Part shown: positions 32,795 through 42,101 of the stretch, in pieces
Position numbering within the stretch: the stretch's first letter is position 1
Layout of the letters: every line of letters begins with the position of its first letter
NCBI GenBank assembly: GCA_052161645.1
Contig: CP197414.1
Length of the DNA stretch: 64,000 bases
Source of the DNA: Laterigemmans sp052161645
Lineage (GTDB): Bacteria > Planctomycetota > Planctomycetia > Pirellulales > Pirellulaceae
Reading direction: 5' to 3' (one strand)
Program-made: the position numbers and the translations under genes
The notes under the pieces: generated by a model
Database searches by the model: none
What the model was told of the DNA's origin: nothing
Seen by the model: the letters and a program-made list of their open reading frames with translations, nothing else

Positions 32795-34105
32795 TCACCG
32801 CATATTTTCCTCGCGAGCACCAATCGGGATGGGTGACTCGCCGGTCCGTTCGAGAACCGCGGGCTTGCCGGTGAAACGCTGATAGCGATCGACGATCACG
32901 TCGCAGTACGGGGGATCAAGCTCCATCAAGAACGCCTTGCGGCCGGTCTGCTCGGCACCGATCAACGTCGAACCGCTGCCGCCGAACAAGTCGAGCACGT
33001 TCTCGCCTTTGCGCGATGAGTACTGCATTGCCATGACGGCCAGTTCGGCCGGCTTGCCAGTGAGGTGTTCAAGCTTTTGCGGTGGGATCTTCTTGACATG
33101 CCACAAGTCAGTGGCGTTGTTCGGCCCGAAGTACTTGTGGCCCGCCCCTTGTCGCCAACCGTAGAACGCCCACTCGTGCGCGCCCATGAAATCTTTCCGC
33201 GTCATGACAGGATGCATCTTGTCCCAAATGATGGCCTGCGAGAAATACAGACCGCATGCAGACAAGACAGGCGGATAGTTTGCAATGTTGCTGAACCCTC
33301 CCCAAATATAAAAGCACCGGCCGGGTTCGAGGACGCGTGCGATGTTTCCGAACCAAGCTTTCAACAACCGGTCGAACTCCTCATCGGAGACAAAGTCGTT
33401 GGCCAGTGGCCGATCCTTGGCCCGCATCTTCTTCGGGCCATCTTTGGTCTTGCCCTTGCCGGCCTCGAAGGAGCTGTTCCCAGCAGCGATCGCATTTTTG
33501 CTGCGTGGTTCGACTTTCACGTTGTACGGAGGATCGGTATTGCAAAGATGGATCTTGGCGCCGCCGAGCAGCCGATCGAGGTCTTCGACGCTGGTCGAAT
33601 CTCCACATAGCAACCGGTGATCGCCGAGGATCCACAGGTCGCCGGGTTGGGTGATCGCCTCGTCTGGCGGCTCGGGAACGTCGTCCGGATCGGTCAGCCC
33701 CTCCTTCGTGCCCGGATCTAATAGCTTTGCCAGCTCGTCGGGGTTGAAGCCCAACAGTTCGCAATCGAAGCCAGATTGTTGTAGCGAGCCGATTTCGATC
33801 GGCAGCAGATCAAAATCCCAGTGGGCGTTCTCGCCGGTTCGATTATCGGCGATCCGGTAGGCTTTCACAGCCTCGGGTTCCATGTCCGTCGCGACATGAA
33901 CGGGAACTTCCGATAGACCCAGCTTCTTTGCCGCCTTCCATCGTGTATGGCCGACGATGATGACGCCGGCGGTATCGACTACCAAGGGTTGCCTGAAGCC
34001 CCATTCATTGATGCTTTGTGCGACTGCGTCAACCGCGTCATCGTTCAAACGAGGGTTGTTTTCGTAAGGTTTGATATCCGAGATCGGAACTAATTTGACT
34101 TCCAT
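32795..34105 (-). CDS. ParB-nuclease-like domain fused to DNA N6-adenine/N4-cytosine methyltransferase
   Basis: 436 residues from the ATG at 34105, two bases after the HNH gene stop. Residues 1-95 are a ParB/sulfiredoxin-like domain ('ISDIKPYENNPRLND', 'PLVVDTAGVIIVGHTRWKAA'). The rest is a beta-class methyltransferase: catalytic motif DPPYNV (about residue 197), target-recognition middle part, 'DKMHPVMTRKDFMGAHEWAFYGW', and motif I 'VLDLFGGSGSTLIGAEQ' near the end. It carries no restriction partner nearby, so it probably protects phage DNA or regulates it. The recognition sequence cannot be deduced. Confidence 0.9.
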   Translation of the reverse strand: MEVKLVPISDIKPYENNPRLNDDAVDAVAQSINEWGFRQPLVVDTAGVIIVGHTRWKAAKKLGLSEVPVHVATDMEPEAVKAYRIADNRTGENAHWDFDLLPIEIGSLQQSGFDCELLGFNPDELAKLLDPGTKEGLTDPDDVPEPPDEAITQPGDLWILGDHRLLCGDSTSVEDLDRLLGGAKIHLCNTDPPYNVKVEPRSKNAIAAGNSSFEAGKGKTKDGPKKMRAKDRPLANDFVSDEEFDRLLKAWFGNIARVLEPGRCFYIWGGFSNIANYPPVLSACGLYFSQAIIWDKMHPVMTRKDFMGAHEWAFYGWRQGAGHKYFGPNNATDLWHVKKIPPQKLEHLTGKPAELAVMAMQYSSRKGENVLDLFGGSGSTLIGAEQTGRKAFLMELDPPYCDVIVDRYQRFTGKPAVLERTGESPIPIGAREENMR

Positions 34106-34106
34106 T

Positions 34107-34727
34107 TCAGTTACTCCGCGATTTTTTGACAGGGGCTGGATCCGTAACGCAATTCCACGTATTGCCGACGATCGCGTCGTAGGCGGTGAGATACGCAACG
34201 CCGAATTGCCGCGCGGTGGACTTGATGGCTTGACCGCCAGCAACGTGGCTTCTCATCCGACCGACGAGCTCTTCGGTGAGCTTGGCAAAGTGATGCCTTT
34301 CACCGGGGTTGGCAGCTTTGACTGTCCCGTGTCGCTTCTTGTCGGCCTCGTTCTCTTGAGGTGTGGCCCATCGAAGATTGGAGAGACGACTGTTGTCTCT
34401 GTTACCGTCGTAATGAGCGACGTGAGCTCCGACGAACGGTGGTTCACCAAGGAATGCAATGGCGACGAGACGGTGAGCCTTCACCGTCCAGTAGCGGCCT
34501 CGACGGGACAGTTGGTACCGCGGGTATCCTTCATGGTCCAACGTGGGCTTCAAGATGTAACCAGCCGGAGCCATGTTGGATTTGCTTGCTCGGCGTAGTC
34601 GCCCGTGCGACGAGACGTCGTAGAGTCCCTCGTAGCCGGGCACCTGAAGCCACTGTTCACATGCGACGGATTTTGGCGGTGGGATTGATTGCGGACAATC
34701 GTTGGTGTGAGATTCAAGGACCAACAT
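34107..34727 (-). CDS. HNH homing-type endonuclease with NUMOD4 domain
   Basis: 206 residues. NUMOD4 at about 24-75 ('WLQVPGYEGLYDVSSHGRLRR') is followed by an HNH nuclease ('HRLVAIAFLGEPP', 'VAHYDGNRDNSRLSNLRWAT') and a C-terminal helix-turn-helix ('STARQFGVAYLTAYDAI'). Such free-standing nucleases nick related phage genomes to spread their own gene. It is coupled to the methyltransferase gene downstream. Its insertion may have separated that gene from the rest of the operon. Confidence 0.88.
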   Translation of the reverse strand: MLVLESHTNDCPQSIPPPKSVACEQWLQVPGYEGLYDVSSHGRLRRASKSNMAPAGYILKPTLDHEGYPRYQLSRRGRYWTVKAHRLVAIAFLGEPPFVGAHVAHYDGNRDNSRLSNLRWATPQENEADKKRHGTVKAANPGERHHFAKLTEELVGRMRSHVAGGQAIKSTARQFGVAYLTAYDAIVGNTWNCVTDPAPVKKSRSN

Positions 34728-34842
34728 TCGATTTCCTTTCCAGTTAAGAATTGAGACGGAAAGAGGTCGATCGTTGTGTCGTTCGATGGCTGGCTGATTG
34801 GATGGTTGGGGGTGGTAAACTAGCTTTGTGCGGACTCGACGA

Positions 34843-35034
34843 TTATTCGCCGAATAACTCCTGATGCTGCTCGACCATGGTTTGCTGTTCGATGAGCAAT
34901 CGGTCTATCGCTTCACTCCAAGTTTTTGGTGGGTTTGGATCGGGAGCTTTCAGCCCCGTTGGGTTCGCTTCCCGTTCCGCCTCGATCCGGTCGAGTTCTC
35001 GTTCAAACGCTTCACTCCAATCCATAAATTTCAT
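34843..35034 (-). CDS. Small charged protein, unknown
   Basis: 63 residues, very rich in Glu. A motif is repeated: 'DWSEAFERELDRIEAERE' at the start and 'TWSEAIDRLLIEQQ' at about residue 38. The two W-S-E-A-x-(E/D)-R elements suggest an internal duplication forming a helical hairpin. It lies between the HNH gene and the Cys-rich gene, same strand. Function unknown. Confidence 0.5.
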   Translation of the reverse strand: MKFMDWSEAFERELDRIEAEREANPTGLKAPDPNPPKTWSEAIDRLLIEQQTMVEQHQELFGE

Positions 35035-35126
35035 CCTTAATTTTGTTCGGACAATCTAAACTAACTGTGTCTAATCTCCCCGCTGTTCCCGGGGCCCTCA
35101 GGGGCGTTTCAAGGGCCGGGAAGTAC

Positions 35127-35465
35127 CTAATCGCTGCAGCCTGGCGATCGCTCGGGCAGTGGTTGGCACTGGCCCGTGCGGGCCGCCAAGGGGCCGCGTG
35201 GCGCGTCGTCGTGGGCCGCCGCGTCGAAGGCCGCATTGGCTTGATTCGTAGCACGCTCGCCCAGCGGTGCGGGCCAGGCAACGAATTCGCCACACCAATC
35301 GTGTTCGCTGACGATCGGAAACGCCGCGAGCGTTTTATGCTCACGGGGATTCGATGTAGCGACGACACGAGGCGGGTGAAGTCGGCACTCACCGAAACGC
35401 TGGCTAAGCGGTAAGCAGGACGTTGAACGAATAGCCTGATAGAAGTTGCACTCGGAACAGTTCAC
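35127..35465 (-). CDS. Small Cys-cluster (zinc-ribbon-like) protein
   Basis: 112 residues. The first 62 hold C-x2-C (residues 3-6), 'FGECRLHPP' and 'FPIVSEHDWCGEF', four or five ligands that would suit a zinc site. Proteins with this pattern are common in phage genomes and are of unknown role. The remainder is Ala/Pro/Arg-rich and probably disordered. There is a divergent shadow frame on the other strand, but the cysteine pattern decides this strand. Confidence 0.6.
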   Translation of the reverse strand: MNCSECNFYQAIRSTSCLPLSQRFGECRLHPPRVVATSNPREHKTLAAFPIVSEHDWCGEFVAWPAPLGERATNQANAAFDAAAHDDAPRGPLAARTGQCQPLPERSPGCSD

Positions 35466-35519
35466 TGGAGATCCTTAAGAGAGAATGGAAACAGGAGACA
35501 GCATTCGTTAAAAGCGACG

Positions 35520-35750
35520 GGGCAAACTTCTTTCCCTCTTTCACCCCGTCTCGCGTAGACACGCATACGCGGGCATTTCGCGTGCGCGGGCGGGTACGGG
35601 TGAATGTGTGAAAGAAGGTATTTTTTTCTTATATTTACGGGTTTTATGCTCAAACCTCATTCACCCTTCTTTCGCGTTCGTTCACTCTCTTTCACCCCGC
35701 GACGGCAGACTTCGTTCACTTTCACCCCGCTTCTTCACCCTCGTCTTTGG
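35520..35750. repeat. Iteron-like repeats with AT-rich core, candidate phage replication origin
   Basis: At least five short repeats of the form TTTCACCC(C) occur at about 35539, 35659, 35690, 35723 and 35733, with one inverted copy at 35598. GGGTGAATG (35598-35606) and CATTCACCC (35658-35666) are perfect inverted repeats around an AT-rich tract (35618-35648, including seven T in a row). The region lies at the 3' end of the primase gene and is otherwise free of genes from 35466 to 35721. Repeats plus a melting region beside the primase gene are what a replication origin looks like. No experiment is implied. Confidence 0.45.
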
Positions 35751-37947
35751 CCATCGCCTGATCGGTCATTCGGTAACCGCGTTGTGGACGTCCGGCGGTC
35801 TCGGCGGAGATGATGCTTAGGTCACCTTGCTGGACCAACGTGTCAATCAATTGATGGAACACTTTCGCTTCCATCTTCATTCGTTTGAGCAACACGCTGT
35901 GCGGCAGCGTCCGCTCGGGTGCCTTCCGTAGCTTTTCGAGCAACCGCAGGCATTCGCCATGAAACGGGTTCTCGGCCACGTGAGACGCCGCCATGAACAA
36001 CATGCGTCGTGTTTGGTGTTCGACGACCTCGATGGCCCAACGGGCTGAATCGGCGTCGATGATTGGATCACGACAATTGCGGCTGACGGCATGAATCAAA
36101 GCGAGCTTTCGGGTCTGTTCACTTACGCGCCCCCAAACCGTGGTGCCGACCGAATCGTTCTCGACTTCGGCTGCGTCGTACTGAGTCTCAGCGTTCACTC
36201 GGGCATCGCACAGCAATCGCCGAGCGTCATCGTCATGTGGGACGATCGCCGGCGTTGGATTCCAATCAACAAGGTTGCCGGCACCAGGACGGAAGTTCTC
36301 CCACCATTCGGCGGTCGCGCGAATCGAGTCGGGGATCTCTCGGATCTTGGGTTCTTGCCCCTTGCCACGCCGGCCGCACTCGAAGATCAGCATGCGAGCG
36401 AATAGACCGTTGGTCAGCATTCGCTCCGAGAGAGCGGCATAATAGTGGTTCGGGATCGCGGTGCCGAAAATTACCAAGTTGGGTTGGTTGATAACGCCGG
36501 CGGCTTCCTTGCCAGCTTTGCGACGCATCGGGTACACGCTGTTGGCCGACGAATACATCGTTAGCAGCGTCGACATGATTTGTTCGTAGCGAGCATCGCG
36601 AGACTTGTTGATCGACTGCAACAGACCGTCGATCTCGTCGGTTTGAAACAGCATCGACTCGGTCAGGTGGAGCGAGTCTTGAATGCCTTCACCCGAGGCA
36701 AATCGCTCTCCAACACAGTCCGCCATGCCGACTTGCTGCAGAATCTGCATGTTGAGCTTGCGAGGCCAGTCTTTACCGGCGGCGGAATGAGCGAGTCCAA
36801 GCAGATACAAATTCGTCCGGTTGTCGCCTGGATCACGCACTCGCCTGCCGGCCAGGACCGCTTGCAGTGACAAAGCTCCGCAGAAAGCCATGACCGGATT
36901 CGGATACGGAGCGGTTTCAAGACAATGGTCCATGACCTCGGAAATGAAACCGGGACAACGCAGAAGCGACTTGGGCAAGACACCGGGATCTTCCGGCATC
37001 GGCTTGGGCGGATCCGGCTCGGCGGTGAAAACCATTGATGTGGACTTTGCCATGAATCCGCTGAGGTCGACCGTTTCGCCGACCGGCTCGATCGGACCCT
37101 CGTCACGGAGCCATCCGAACGGCCGATTATGAGGTTTGGTTGCCGCTTGGTTGATTTTGTGTTGCAGTTCGCGCTCGGACCACGGCGGCGAACATCGTGG
37201 GTTGTATTCGGCGGCGAGGATTGTGAGAGCGCGGTCTGGTTCGATGCCGAAACCATGAACCAGCGCGGTCGCGGCGGCGAACGTTTGGCTGTGACCTCCG
37301 CTGCCGGTGATCGCGGGTGGCATCGCGGCGAGGTAAGCGATCGCTCGGGCTTCGACATCATCGTGCTGCTGGCTGCCGACAGACGATGATTGCGGTTCGG
37401 GTCTTGAAGCCTGGATGTTTACGCCACGCTTGACGATCACGGCATCGGCCAATGCTTTCACGCAGGCAGCCAGCATCGGTGCGGGAACGATTGCCGGTTC
37501 GGCATCGAGAACGTCATAGCGTTCGCCATCGGGGTGGATACTGGGCCCGACTACGGTTTGTCCGCCGGTCGACCGCAATTCGACGATCATTGATCCGTCG
37601 TTGGGATCGGTGTGTTTTTGTGTCGTTGCTCCCGTGGCGATGTACCAGCGGTGTGACTTTGGCGACGACGGCCGACCGGTAATGGCCGGCGTCGGAGGGA
37701 GATATTGATCTGCCAGCTCGATCGCTTCGGGGCAATCGAGGTCGACATCCACGAGCCAACCGGAGGGCTCGCCCAGGATAATCCCGACGTTGCTGTTGCT
37801 TGGAAATACGTCAGGTTGCAGACGCAAGCTGGTCCAATCGCGACGGGCCGGTGATTTTGACCGCGGGCGCAGTGGAACGCAGTACCAGCCACGTTGGCGA
37901 TACTCGGCAACCTGTGATCGCACATCGGTTTGGTAGGATTGGGACAT
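35722..37947 (-). CDS. Bifunctional primase-polymerase (PrimPol) with DUF3987 domain
   Basis: 741 residues. The N-terminal PrimPol domain (about 10-170) contains 'WYCVPLRPRSKSPA', 'GIILGEPSGWLVDVDLDCPEAI' with the metal-binding D-x-D, and 'SPKSHRWYIA'. A short helical middle part (about 195-265) precedes a DUF3987 helicase-like ATPase (about 300-680: 'LGLAHSAAGKDWPRKLN', 'DEIDGLLQSI'). The last 60 residues form a winged helix ('LPHSVLLKRMKMEAKVFHQLIDTL'). This is the element's replication protein, making primers and probably loading at the nearby repeat region. Length is normal for the family. Confidence 0.88.
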   Translation of the reverse strand: MSQSYQTDVRSQVAEYRQRGWYCVPLRPRSKSPARRDWTSLRLQPDVFPSNSNVGIILGEPSGWLVDVDLDCPEAIELADQYLPPTPAITGRPSSPKSHRWYIATGATTQKHTDPNDGSMIVELRSTGGQTVVGPSIHPDGERYDVLDAEPAIVPAPMLAACVKALADAVIVKRGVNIQASRPEPQSSSVGSQQHDDVEARAIAYLAAMPPAITGSGGHSQTFAAATALVHGFGIEPDRALTILAAEYNPRCSPPWSERELQHKINQAATKPHNRPFGWLRDEGPIEPVGETVDLSGFMAKSTSMVFTAEPDPPKPMPEDPGVLPKSLLRCPGFISEVMDHCLETAPYPNPVMAFCGALSLQAVLAGRRVRDPGDNRTNLYLLGLAHSAAGKDWPRKLNMQILQQVGMADCVGERFASGEGIQDSLHLTESMLFQTDEIDGLLQSINKSRDARYEQIMSTLLTMYSSANSVYPMRRKAGKEAAGVINQPNLVIFGTAIPNHYYAALSERMLTNGLFARMLIFECGRRGKGQEPKIREIPDSIRATAEWWENFRPGAGNLVDWNPTPAIVPHDDDARRLLCDARVNAETQYDAAEVENDSVGTTVWGRVSEQTRKLALIHAVSRNCRDPIIDADSARWAIEVVEHQTRRMLFMAASHVAENPFHGECLRLLEKLRKAPERTLPHSVLLKRMKMEAKVFHQLIDTLVQQGDLSIISAETAGRPQRGYRMTDQAMAKDEGEEAG

Positions 37948-38002
37948 TGCCAGCTACAACAATAGTACACTCGGAAAGCAGAATTCACCGATCTGGCGAC
38001 GA

Positions 38003-38449
38003 CTAAAACTTGGTTGCGATGTCGGGTACCGCATCGATTTGTTTTCGAGCGCGCAGGTACGCTTTCTTGGCACGATGCTTCCCACGAGCACCGGAGTCCA
38101 TACCTCGGTAGCATTCGTCCAGTGCGAGCGAAATGTCGCTTAACCAATCGTCCCAGTGTTGGCGATCCCTTTCGGACAAGAAGTGACGGAGCTTGCCCAA
38201 CGGATGGCTCGGAAGCAGCGTAGAGTCCTCGTGGTAATAGCACAGCGTGCTACCGTCGTCCGCTGCTGTGGGTTCATTGATGTAAAGATCGTACTTCGCG
38301 GCGACTAACTCAGCGTCTTCAAGTGCCTCAACATCGTCGTCGACCGCAACCTCAGCAGTGATGCTACGGACACGTCTGAAAACGTCGGAATCGGTGACAA
38401 TTTCGACGCCATCGAGCGGACCATCGTTAAGTTGAATCAATAGTTCCAA
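38003..38449 (-). CDS. Acidic hypothetical phage protein
   Basis: 148 residues. The first 25 ('LIQLNDGPLDGVEIV') look like the start of a small strand-rich domain. An acidic stretch 'AVDDDVEALEDAEL' follows, then a helical C-terminus with 'HRAKKAYLRARKQID'. It lies between primase and helicase genes on the same strand, suggesting a replication accessory. No family recognised. Confidence 0.55.
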   Translation of the reverse strand: MELLIQLNDGPLDGVEIVTDSDVFRRVRSITAEVAVDDDVEALEDAELVAAKYDLYINEPTAADDGSTLCYYHEDSTLLPSHPLGKLRHFLSERDRQHWDDWLSDISLALDECYRGMDSGARGKHRAKKAYLRARKQIDAVPDIATKF

Positions 38450-38472
38450 AGCGAATCCTTGGTTGGTGGATA

Positions 38473-40176
38473 CTAAAACGGGGGTTCTTCGAGTGCTTCA
38501 GTCGGCAAGGGGCCGAGTGACTGCTTGATAATCCGGTCGTACTTCTGGCCAGCGATTGAACGGACCGTGATTGATTCCGGCACGGCGATTAAACCGACTT
38601 CGGCCAGATCGAGAGCTTCCTCGGCGGTCGCGGGACACGGATGAATACAACGCTCGCGCCACCACGCTTCGGCTTTGCGTCTGGCGTAGCCGGAGTGTTC
38701 GATGCAGATGAACTCGCTTTGCCAATGATCGAGCCCGATCATGTAATCGACTCGCAAACACCGCGGCGCGTCCTCATCGGCATCACGTTTCCGGTGAATG
38801 CGATAGCTCACATCATGAACCTCGTATTCGGTGTCCGTGACCTCGCCGGAAAGCACGCCGGCGTCGCTTGCTTGAGCGTCGTGGGCTTCACGATCCGGCG
38901 GCGGGAACGGATGACCGCACTCGGGACAGTTCGCATAGCCGCATGCGACCAGCGTGTGGCACTTTTCGCATTCCTTGGCCGGCGGTTCGCTGCCGGGCCG
39001 AAGCTGCTTTTCCTTCGGTTTGATCTGGTCGATCGGACCGTGGCGTTCGATATTGCCGCCGAAGTCGAGGACTAGGCAGTTCTGTTTGTCAGGATGCAAG
39101 CGGAATCCGCGGCCGACGCATTGGTACAACAACCCCGGCGACATCGTCGGGCGCAGCATGACCACGCAATCAACGCGCGGTGCGTCAAAACCGGTGGTTA
39201 GTACGTTGACGTTGCAGAGAAATCGCAAAGGAGAGTGGCCAATCGCTCCGTTGCCGGTGTCAAAGAGCATTCCGACCGTGGAGCGCTGGGCCACATGGTC
39301 ACCCCGAAAGCGGGCTAACAAGGCATCGCGTTCATCCGCCGGCGTCTGACCCGTGACAAACCCACACTCGATTCCGTGATTTTCACGCAACGTTTCGACG
39401 ACTTGCCGGCCGTGTGCCACAGACGTTGCGAAGATCAACACCGCCCGACGATCAGCCGTCAGTTCCACGATCTCGCCACACGCGGCCGACACGAGGGCGT
39501 CGTCGCCGGCCAGTTGCTCGACCTCTTCACTGACGAACTCGCCGGCACGCATGTGAACGCCTGAAAAGTCTGCGCGGTTGATGCCGGCCTTTGATACCAG
39601 CGGGCATAGGTAACCGTCACGGATCAATTCTTTGATTCCGATCTCGTAACAGATGCTGTTCAGAAAATGATCCGGCGAGCAGATCATACCCGAGTCGAGC
39701 CGAAACGGCGTAGCGGTCAGACCGATCACGCGGACGTGCGGGTTGATCACTTTGCAATCGGCCAGGAACTGCCGATACATGCTGGTTTCGTTTTTCTTGC
39801 TGATGAGGTGGCCCTCATCGACAACGATCAGGTCGAACGGATCCAGGTCACATGCCCGCTTGTAAATGCTCTGGATTCCGGCAACTAACACAGGTGTGTT
39901 CGTGTCGCGTTTCTTTAGCCCAGCCGAATAAAGCCCGACCTTGATATCGGGACACAGCCGACGAACCTTGTCGGCGTTCTGCTCCAATAGTTCCTTCACG
40001 TGGGCAAGGATCAGAACGCGGCCGTTCCACTGCTGAACCGCGTCTGATGCGATCTTCGCAAGCACGAGCGATTTCCCGGCACCGGTTGGCAATACGGCGA
40101 CCGGATTATCGTCGCGGCTGCGGAGGTGGTTGTAGACCGCGTCGACGGCTGCTTGTTGGTAATCGCGGAGCTTCAT
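38473..40176 (-). CDS. DEAD/DEAH-box helicase with C-terminal zinc finger
   Basis: 567 residues from the ATG at 40176, which overlaps the RusA stop as ATGA. Superfamily 2 motifs: Q-motif 'LRDYQQAAVDAVY', Walker A 'LPTGAGKS', 'VVDEGHLI' (DEGH instead of DEAH), 'GLTATPFR', 'TTGFDAPRVDC' and motif VI 'QCVGRGFRLHPDK'. A four-Cys zinc finger (C-x2-C-x8-C-x2-C, 'CEKCHTLVACGYANCPECG') lies at about residue 415. Such helicases in phage replication modules resemble the RAD25/ResIII type. Likely unwinds DNA for replication or recombination. Confidence 0.9.
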   Translation of the reverse strand: MKLRDYQQAAVDAVYNHLRSRDDNPVAVLPTGAGKSLVLAKIASDAVQQWNGRVLILAHVKELLEQNADKVRRLCPDIKVGLYSAGLKKRDTNTPVLVAGIQSIYKRACDLDPFDLIVVDEGHLISKKNETSMYRQFLADCKVINPHVRVIGLTATPFRLDSGMICSPDHFLNSICYEIGIKELIRDGYLCPLVSKAGINRADFSGVHMRAGEFVSEEVEQLAGDDALVSAACGEIVELTADRRAVLIFATSVAHGRQVVETLRENHGIECGFVTGQTPADERDALLARFRGDHVAQRSTVGMLFDTGNGAIGHSPLRFLCNVNVLTTGFDAPRVDCVVMLRPTMSPGLLYQCVGRGFRLHPDKQNCLVLDFGGNIERHGPIDQIKPKEKQLRPGSEPPAKECEKCHTLVACGYANCPECGHPFPPPDREAHDAQASDAGVLSGEVTDTEYEVHDVSYRIHRKRDADEDAPRCLRVDYMIGLDHWQSEFICIEHSGYARRKAEAWWRERCIHPCPATAEEALDLAEVGLIAVPESITVRSIAGQKYDRIIKQSLGPLPTEALEEPPF

Positions 40177-40694
40177 TGAATCGGTTCCCCGTTGTGGCGT
40201 TTCGCTCCGCGCAAGATCGGAATCACGCTCGGAAGCGATTGATTGATCAGCGAGCAAGGGGGGCAGATGCGATTGCCGGGACCGGTTGACTCGAAGACCT
40301 GGTCGCATCGTAAGCAAACACGAGCGTCGGCGAGGTCGACAGACTCGGGGAGCGATTGAATAAATACATGAGCACGACCTTCGCTCGGAAACGGCGCATG
40401 CTTTTCAATCGTGAGTCGCACGATCTGACTGTCGTCGTGAAACGCCCCACCGGATTGCAGTGAGTCGAGCATCGCTTTGAGGACGTTATCGACGTCGCGT
40501 CGGCGACGATCTGGCGGTTCCAACTTGATGTCTACGATCAGGTCGCCGGTGAGCGGTTCGATCTTCTTATTGTTCAGGTACACGCCAACCTTGGTTCGAT
40601 ACTCGCGCCCTTCTTTGCTGACCAACACGCGCGGACCGACATGTCGCCAGTAGCGGTTGACCGAGGGTGGATAAGGTAGTTTCAGCTTGTGCAT
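40173..40694 (-). CDS. rusA: RusA-like Holliday junction resolvase
   Basis: 173 residues from the ATG at 40694. RusA motifs: 'PYPPSVNRYWRHVGPRVLVSKEGREYR' at the start, 'DRRRRDVDNVLKAMLDSLQ' with the catalytic aspartates, and 'DDSQIVRL'. The C-terminal 60 residues add two C-x2-C pairs ('CLRCDQVFESTGPGNRICPPC'), a zinc ribbon absent from E. coli RusA. It resolves branched DNA before packaging. A terminator between it and the upstream DUF669 gene suggests a separate promoter or attenuated read-through. Confidence 0.9.
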   Translation of the reverse strand: MHKLKLPYPPSVNRYWRHVGPRVLVSKEGREYRTKVGVYLNNKKIEPLTGDLIVDIKLEPPDRRRRDVDNVLKAMLDSLQSGGAFHDDSQIVRLTIEKHAPFPSEGRAHVFIQSLPESVDLADARVCLRCDQVFESTGPGNRICPPCSLINQSLPSVIPILRGAKRHNGEPIQ

Positions 40695-40716
40695 GGCTTT
40701 GTCTGGCAAGAAAGAA

Positions 40717-40751
40717 AACAGCCGGCCGGCAACCCGTACCGGCCGGCTGTT
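40717..40751 (-). terminator. Intrinsic terminator between DUF669 and rusA genes
   Basis: Perfect 13-bp stem (40717-40729 with 40739-40751), nine-base loop. On the minus strand it is followed by TTTTCTTTCTT. It lies 33 bases after the DUF669 stop. Confidence 0.8.
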
Positions 40752-40783
40752 GGACCTGGAAGCGATCAGGAGAGGCCGCGCGG

Positions 40784-41242
40784 CTATCGCTTCCAGGGGG
40801 CGTCCGTGCCGCTTGATTTCGAAGCCACGACCGGTTCGGCGATGGCATCCTTTTTGAAGTAGCCCTTCACTTCGTTCTGCAACTCGCCGGTGTCGGTGCG
40901 GCGCTTCAACTTCACCGCAATCACGCACGGCAGGTTGTGTAGGTCGGTCGAGTCGCTCGGGGTGAGCACGCCGACGGCACGACAGATTGCCGACAATTCG
41001 CGACGAGCGATATCGACAGCGGTCGCGTTCGGGTTGTCGAGGTTGAGTCGAACCCACAGCAATCGGTTTGAAAATTGGCCTTCGATAATGGTCAGCGTGA
41101 GCTGAAGATACGATCCAACACCGGACTTGGTCGGCTTCATTTCGCTGTCGGTGATGACAGCCATGTACTTGCCAGCCGGAATCGGTTCGAGATCATCTGC
41201 GGGTTCAACAGTGTTGGCATCGAAGCCATGAAGGTTTGCCAT
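40784..41242 (-). CDS. DUF669 family phage protein (single-strand-binding-like)
   Basis: 152 residues. 'DLEPIPAGKYMAVITDSEMKPTKSG', 'YLQLTLTIIEGQFSNRLLWVRLNLDNPNATAVDIARREL' and an ending 'DAPWKR' are the DUF669 pattern. Family members lie beside phage recombinases, and the acidic/Trp tail recalls SSB proteins, so a role in coating single strands is likely. It sits directly downstream of the Sak4-like ATPase gene. Confidence 0.85.
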   Translation of the reverse strand: MANLHGFDANTVEPADDLEPIPAGKYMAVITDSEMKPTKSGVGSYLQLTLTIIEGQFSNRLLWVRLNLDNPNATAVDIARRELSAICRAVGVLTPSDSTDLHNLPCVIAVKLKRRTDTGELQNEVKGYFKKDAIAEPVVASKSSGTDAPWKR

Positions 41243-41301
41243 AGGAAGTCTTTAGTCCTTAGTCTGGAGTCTGTAGGTTGGAAGTTCGGTAACTGGATCA
41301 A

Positions 41302-42057
41302 TCACTTGGCCATCGCTGCCACAAAAGCGGACCACGACAGGGGCAGTTCCTCGGCGATGCCGTAGCGGTTTTTGGCCACGCAGCTTGGCGAGCCATAAGC
41401 ACGCATGACACGCTCACCCCCGTCTTTGCCGATCGCGTGAGCGACGGTGCGTTTGCGGTTGAAGCCCGCGTCCTCACTTTGAGTTCGCATTTTGCGGGTG
41501 GCAAAGAGGACCGCGTCGCACCATTCTTTAATCAGCGCAGCGGCATGTTTGTGCAGTCGCGGCGAGTAGCGATCGTAGGGCGACGATTCGGGGTCCTCGA
41601 ACCGTTCGACCTTGGAGTGCGCGATCAGAATGGTCACCATGCCACGCGAACGAAGCACATTGAGCAAATCGAGCACTTCACGCCACAGAGAGAGGGCGTG
41701 CATGTAACCGCGAGCGTACCCGCCATCGACCTTTTCGATCGACTCGACGCCGTATTGCCCGCAGAGCTTGTCCCAGACGAGTCGCTCCAGCCAATCGAGC
41801 GAATCGATCACGACGGTTTCGTAATCGTGCTTCTCGTTGACGAGCGTTTTCAGAGCGGCGATTGTCTCATCGAACTTGGTCGCCAGTGGAAAGCGATCGC
41901 ATTCGAGCTCATCGAGGCCGTCTTCGGTTTGAATGAAGATCGGCTTGGGCGACTGGCTGGCCCACGAACTTTTGCCCACCCCTTCTGTACCGTAAAGTAA
42001 CACCCGTGGTGGCTTCGATTGTCGGCCGGTTTGAATAGTTTCAAGCAAGTTTGGCAC
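41302..42057 (-). CDS. Sak4-like phage recombination ATPase (AAA_24/RecA-like)
   Basis: 251 residues with Walker A 'LLYGTEGVGKSSWA' near residue 22, Walker B 'ETVVIDSLDWLERL', and 'VTILIAHSKVERFEDPE'. Short RecA-fold ATPases of this type (Sak4) promote single-strand annealing in phages and work with SSB-like partners. Here the partner is the DUF669 protein encoded just downstream, with RusA after it. Length is typical. Confidence 0.85.
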   Translation of the reverse strand: MPNLLETIQTGRQSKPPRVLLYGTEGVGKSSWASQSPKPIFIQTEDGLDELECDRFPLATKFDETIAALKTLVNEKHDYETVVIDSLDWLERLVWDKLCGQYGVESIEKVDGGYARGYMHALSLWREVLDLLNVLRSRGMVTILIAHSKVERFEDPESSPYDRYSPRLHKHAAALIKEWCDAVLFATRKMRTQSEDAGFNRKRTVAHAIGKDGGERVMRAYGSPSCVAKNRYGIAEELPLSWSAFVAAMAK

Positions 42058-42101
42058 TGTTTAGATGACTCCGTAGTCAGATGGATGAGACGTTGGGTTG
42101 T

